Positions 54,201 through 60,200 of a DNA stretch of 64,000 nt are shown here, one piece after another (within the stretch, counting starts at the first letter, position 1; each line of letters opens with the position of its first letter). Under the pieces are notes generated by a model. That model made no database searches, was not told the DNA's origin, and saw nothing but the letters and a program-made list of their open reading frames with translations. The position numbers and the translations under genes were made by a program. The stretch comes from Siphonodentalium dalli (Eukaryota; Mollusca; Scaphopoda; Gadilida; Siphonodentaliidae), in contig CP136068.1 of assembly GCA_032622095.1 (NCBI GenBank), forward strand, positions 51,456,443-51,520,442, written 5' to 3'.

Positions 54201-57200
54201 ACCTTTCCATGATGTCACAATTCCAAGGTTTAAATGTTAAAATGTTGCAACAGTTATCAAAAGCAATCATCGTTTTTATTATTTTTTAACAAATGTACAT
54301 TCGAGCAAGGTAAGGCGTGAATGGAATAAAATGTTCTGATTGGATAGAATATACTTCAACTGCATACTTCATGTAAAATCAAAACAATCATGACGATTAA
54401 TGGAGAAAGCCACGAAAATTTGGTTTTTACTTTTATTAAATAAAAAGGTGTCAAAAGGTGCTTCTGAGGAAATGACGTAAGGTGACAAAAGGTGTCTCTG
54501 AGGAAATGACGTAAGGTGACAAAATGTGCTTCTGAGGAAATGACGTAAGGTGACAAAAGGTGTCTGAGGAAATGTCGTAAGTTGTCAAAGGCGCTTCTGA
54601 GTGGTAATGAGTTAATATGAGTGGCACAGAATTTATATACTTATTATAAATATTCTCAATTATTGATTTAATACTGTAAAATAATTTTAATTCATTGGGT
54701 CTATTCATTCAAAACCACGAAATCATGAGCCGTCCAATTGATAGATGCCTCTGCTCAGACTTCAATCCCGTATTTTCAGGCATGTCGTAAAATTGGTGTA
54801 ACAGAGCACTTCAGGCCAGACGAAACATAATCAATTAACTTAAAATAGTTTATCTTTTATTCCTTTGACAAATAGGACTCAATTAATTCCTAACTCACAA
54901 GCCTACAAATAGTGTGTCTGTCATTTGCAGTATGAGGTCCCCAGAGGGTGCATTTAGTGACCAAATTCACCCTCTGGGGACCTCATTCTGCTTAGGTCTC
55001 ATCTTCTGGGAAGTATCTATATTTTCAAATTAACATTGTTTTTAGTTACTTTTTATCCCTTCAGGGAAGTTTCTATATCCCCTAATTTGCAGAAGATAAA
55101 ATGCAGTTGAGGTGACTAATGGGTGAACATCACCAACTTCAACTGGGGAACTTCAAATTGATCCTAGGTCTCCCATAGCAGTTGAGGCCTAAGCAGATTG
55201 AGGTTACCAGAGGGTGAATTTGGTGATGCTAGCCCACCGCGCTGGATAGCATCACTAAATTCACCCTCTTGGGACCTCATTCTGCAAATTACAGACACAC
55301 TATTTGCAGGCTTGCTGTGGTGCAATCTATTCAACAGTGAAATGGTTAATTACATCTCTGTATTAAAACACAATATTTGCAGACTCAGCAAATTGAGCTA
55401 ACCACACGAAATGAGGGACTACAAGAAACTGTCAAGGCAATAAACCAAGAAAAGAAAGGGTTGATAGACGAGCTAAAAGTGTTGAAAAATCAAGAAAATC
55501 AACAAGAAAGGGACAAAGATAGAGATAAGAGGGTGATTGTCCGACAACTGGAGAGAGAAAAGGATGACGACAGAATGAAAATGGTGAGCAACTTTAGACA
55601 ATCAGAAACAGAATTATATTTTTGTGGCGGAAACAAATGGAGTTGGGTTTCCTTTTTAGGTCAACTTGACAAAGTCAAGTTTGAGCTATTGCCATGGGTT
55701 GGCATCCATCAACAATCTCCTTGAACACCCTACAGGTCAAATCCCTCATTTAATCAAATCCCTCATTTAATCAAATCCCTCATTTAATCAAATCCCTCAT
55801 TTAATAAATCCCTCATTCAATTTTCACCAATATTCATATGGATCTCCGGTGTGACATCTAGATGGGTGCCATCGATTTTGTTCGAAATTCAATAAAAAAC
55901 ATTGCTGCCAGCAGCCATCTTGGATTTCAAATTTGAATCCATCAGCACACCATGTGGTCTGCATTTAATGGAGAAATGTTTTGAACATTTACAGGCATGT
56001 TTAGGATTACCTCAAGAGTTGATCTATCAAATTTGAAAGATTTTCGATAAAAAAAACATGGCTACCGGCAGCCATCTTGGATTTTACTCTTTACATGACT
56101 AAATGCCCTACATCCAACATTTTTCATGATGCCCGGCCTACAGCCAACATTTTTCATTAAATTGATCCCAAACTTCTTATGGGCTCTTCGTTGAGCTCTG
56201 GTATTATTTAAACATTTCAACTTTCTGTATATCTTATCAGTGCATTGACTAATGTATGACAATTCTGTTTTTCATTTCTGTGAAGATTTCCATACTGACC
56301 TCCTTCATTGAAAACCTTTTGGGCAAAATTGCCTATGAACTGTTAGACTTTTGGTGGCCTTACATTAATCCTTTCTTTACTAAATACTCATTGACTAGTT
56401 TTTCCCTGAGGAAATGTTCAAATAATAAGTTTAACAAACTACCATAGGTACCATTGTATAATAAACCATGAGTTTATACCGTGGTATGATGTTACTCATG
56501 GTCTCAAATTTATTGGTGAAAATTTCAGCATGAACAGGAAATAGAAATCCAGAGATTACATCACAAACTGGTCGAGATGGAAGGTCATCTCAGTAACTAC
56601 AGAGACAAAATGGCTCGAAATAGTGACTCAGTGTCACACAGTTCCACGTCGCCCAGGAGGCCATACGATTCCTTGGTTCAGGTAAGAGTGACATTAGTAT
56701 TCCGAGATCGAAACAATGTGGTTGACTTTTGCTGTAAAAAAGCAAACATTTAACTCTTTATATATTAAAGGGACATATGGACTACACAGTGGTTACATGT
56801 GAAAGGCTCACTGTGAACACACGCTCTTTCAAGTGAATTGTTTGAATTATGAATGTGAACAATAGAAAAGGACAGAGCATTGAAAATTATTCCACAAAAA
56901 ATAGATTTGCAACTAAATTCTTTGAGTCTCAATTTCCATTGGTGATATTTCTTGATACAACTTTTACATTTGATGATTACATAACAATCGTTTCAACAAA
57001 TGAATTATTTTTATGGGGCATCTTTTAATAATGATTATAAGAACAAATCCTATCTATTTTCTCATGGTTTTTATGGTGGTTTTCAGGTGTTTATGATTTT
57101 TCACATGTACCACTGTGAAGGCCTTAAGTCCCTTCAACAACTGAATCTATAAATTTACTTGCTGATCAGTAGTTACTTGCTTAGGCCTTTGAAGTGGGGA

Positions 57201-60200
57201 TCATGCAAATTAACTTAAATTTTTAAAGTCTCTAAAACAACTATCATCAACAAGTACATGCAAAAATGGATTGATTTCCTTCTTTTCATTATAAGTGACT
57301 CTATAATATTAAACTAGATTGATTTCCTTCTTTTCATTATAAGTGACTCTATAATATTAAACTAGATTTCCTTCTTTTCATTATAAGTGACTCTATAATA
57401 TTAAAATGGATCGATTTCCTTCTTTTCATTATAAGTGACTCTATAATATTAAACTAGATTGATTTCCTTCTTTTCATTATAAGTGACTCTATAATATTAA
57501 ACTAGATTGATTTCCTTCTTTTCATTATAAGTGACTCTATAATATTAAACTAGATTGATTTCCTTCTTTTCATTATAAGTGACTCTATAATATTAAACTA
57601 GATTGATTTCCTTCTTTTCATTATAAGTGACTCTATAATATTAAACTAGATTGATTTCCTTCTTTTCATTATAAGTGACTCTATAATATTAAACTAGATT
57701 GATTTCCTTCTTTTCATTATAAGTGACTCTATAATATTAAACTAGATTGATTTCCTTCTTTTCATTATAAGTGACTCTATAATATTAAACTAGATTGATT
57801 TCCTTCTTTTCATTATAAGTGACTCTATAATATTAAACTAGATTGATTTCCTTCTTTTCATTATAAGTGACTCTATAATATTAAACTAGATTGATTTCCT
57901 TCTTTTCATTATAAGTGACTCTATAATATTAAACTAGATTGATTTCCTTCTTTTCATTATAAGTGACTCTATAATATTAAACTAGATTGATTTCCTTCTT
58001 TTCATTATAAGTGACTCTATAATATTAAACTAGATTTCCTTCTTTTCATTATAAGTGACTCTATAATATTAAAATGGATCGATTTCCTTCTTTTCATTAT
58101 AAGTGACTCTATAATATTAAACTAGATTGATTTCCTTCTTTTCATTATAAGTGACTCTATAATATTAAACTAGATTGATTTCCTTCTTTTCATTATAAGT
58201 GACTCTATAATATTAAAATGGATTGATTTCCTTCTTTTCATTATAAGTGACTCTATAATATTAAACTAGATTGATTTCCTTCTTTTCATTATAAGTGACT
58301 CTATAATATTAAAATGGATTGATTTCCTTCTTTTCATTATAAGTGACTCTATAATATTAAAATGGATTGATTTCCTTCTTTTCATTATAAGTGACTCTAT
58401 AATATTAAACTAGATTGATTTCCTTCTTTTCATTATAAGTGACTCTATAATATTAAACTAGATTGATTTCCTTCTTTTCATTATAAGTGACTCTATAATA
58501 TTAAAATGGATTGATTTCCTTCTTTTCATTATAAGTGACTCTATAATATTAAAATGGATTGATTTCCTTCTTTTCATTATAAGTGACTCTATAATATTAA
58601 ACTAGATTGATTTCCTTCTTTTCATTATAAGTGACTCTATAATATTAAAATGGATTGATTTCCTTCTTTTCATTATAAGTGACTCTATAATATTAAACTA
58701 GATTGATTTCCTTCTTTTCATTATAAGTGACTCTATAATATTAAACTAGATTGATTTCCTTCTTTTCATTATAAGTGACTCTATAATATTAAACTAGATT
58801 GATTTCCTTCTTTTCATTATAAGTGACTCTATAATATTAAACTAGATCGATTTCCTTCTTTTCATTATAAGTGACTCTATAATATTAAACTAGATTGATT
58901 TCCTTCTTTTCATTATAAGTGACTCTATAATATTAAACTAGATTGATTTCCTTCTTTTCATTATAAGTGACTCTATAATATTAAAATGGATTGATTTCCT
59001 TCTTTTCATTATAAGTGACTCTATAATATTAAAATGGATTGATTTCCTTCTTTTTATTATAAGTGACTCTATAATATTAAAATGGATTGATTTCCTTCTT
59101 TTTATTATAAGTGACTCTATAATATTAAACTAGATTGATTTCCTTCTTTTCATTATAAGTGACTCTATAATATTAAACTAGATTGATTTCCTTCTTTTCA
59201 TTATAAGTGACTCTATAATATTAAAATGGATTGATTTCCTTCTTTTCATTATAAGTGACTCTATAATATTAAAATGGATTGATTTCCTTCTTTTTATTAT
59301 AAGTGACTCTATAATATTAAAATGGATTGATTTCCTTCTTTTCATTATAAGTGACTCTATAATATTAAACTAGATTGATTTCCTTCTTTTCATTATAAGT
59401 GACTCTATAATATTAAACTAGATTGATTTCCTTCTTTTTATTATAAGTGACTCTATAATATTAAAATGGATTGATTTCCTTCTTTTCATTATAAGTGACT
59501 CTATAATATTAAAATGGATTGATTTCCTTCTTTTTATTATAAGTGACTCTATAATATTAAAATGGATTGATTTCCTTCTTTTTATTATAAGTGACTCTAT
59601 AATATTAAACTAGATTGATTTCCTTCTTTTCATTATAAGTGACTCTATAATATTAAAATGGATTGATTTCCTTCTTTTCATTATAAGTGACTCTATAATA
59701 TTAAAATGGATTGATTTCCTTCTTTTTATTATAAGTGACTCTATAATATTAAAATGGATTGATTTCCTTCTTTTTATTATAAGTGACTCTATAATATTAA
59801 ACTAGATTGATTTCCTTCTTTTCATTATAAGTGACTCTATAATATTAAAATGGATTGATTTCCTTCTTTTTATTATAAGTGACTCTATAATATTAAAATG
59901 GATTGATTTCCTTCTTTTTATTATAAGTGACTCTATAATATTAAAATGGATTGATTTCCTTCTTTTCATTATAAGTGACTCTATAATATTAAAATGGATT
60001 GATTTCCTTCTTTTTATTATAAGTGACTCTATAATATTAAAATGGATTGATTTCCTTCTTTTTATTATAAGTGACTCTATAATATTAAACTAGATTGATT
60101 TCCTTCTTTTCATTATAAGTGACTCTATAATATTAAAATGGATTGATTTCCTTCTTTTTATTATAAGTGACTCTATAATATTAAAATGGATTGATTTCCT

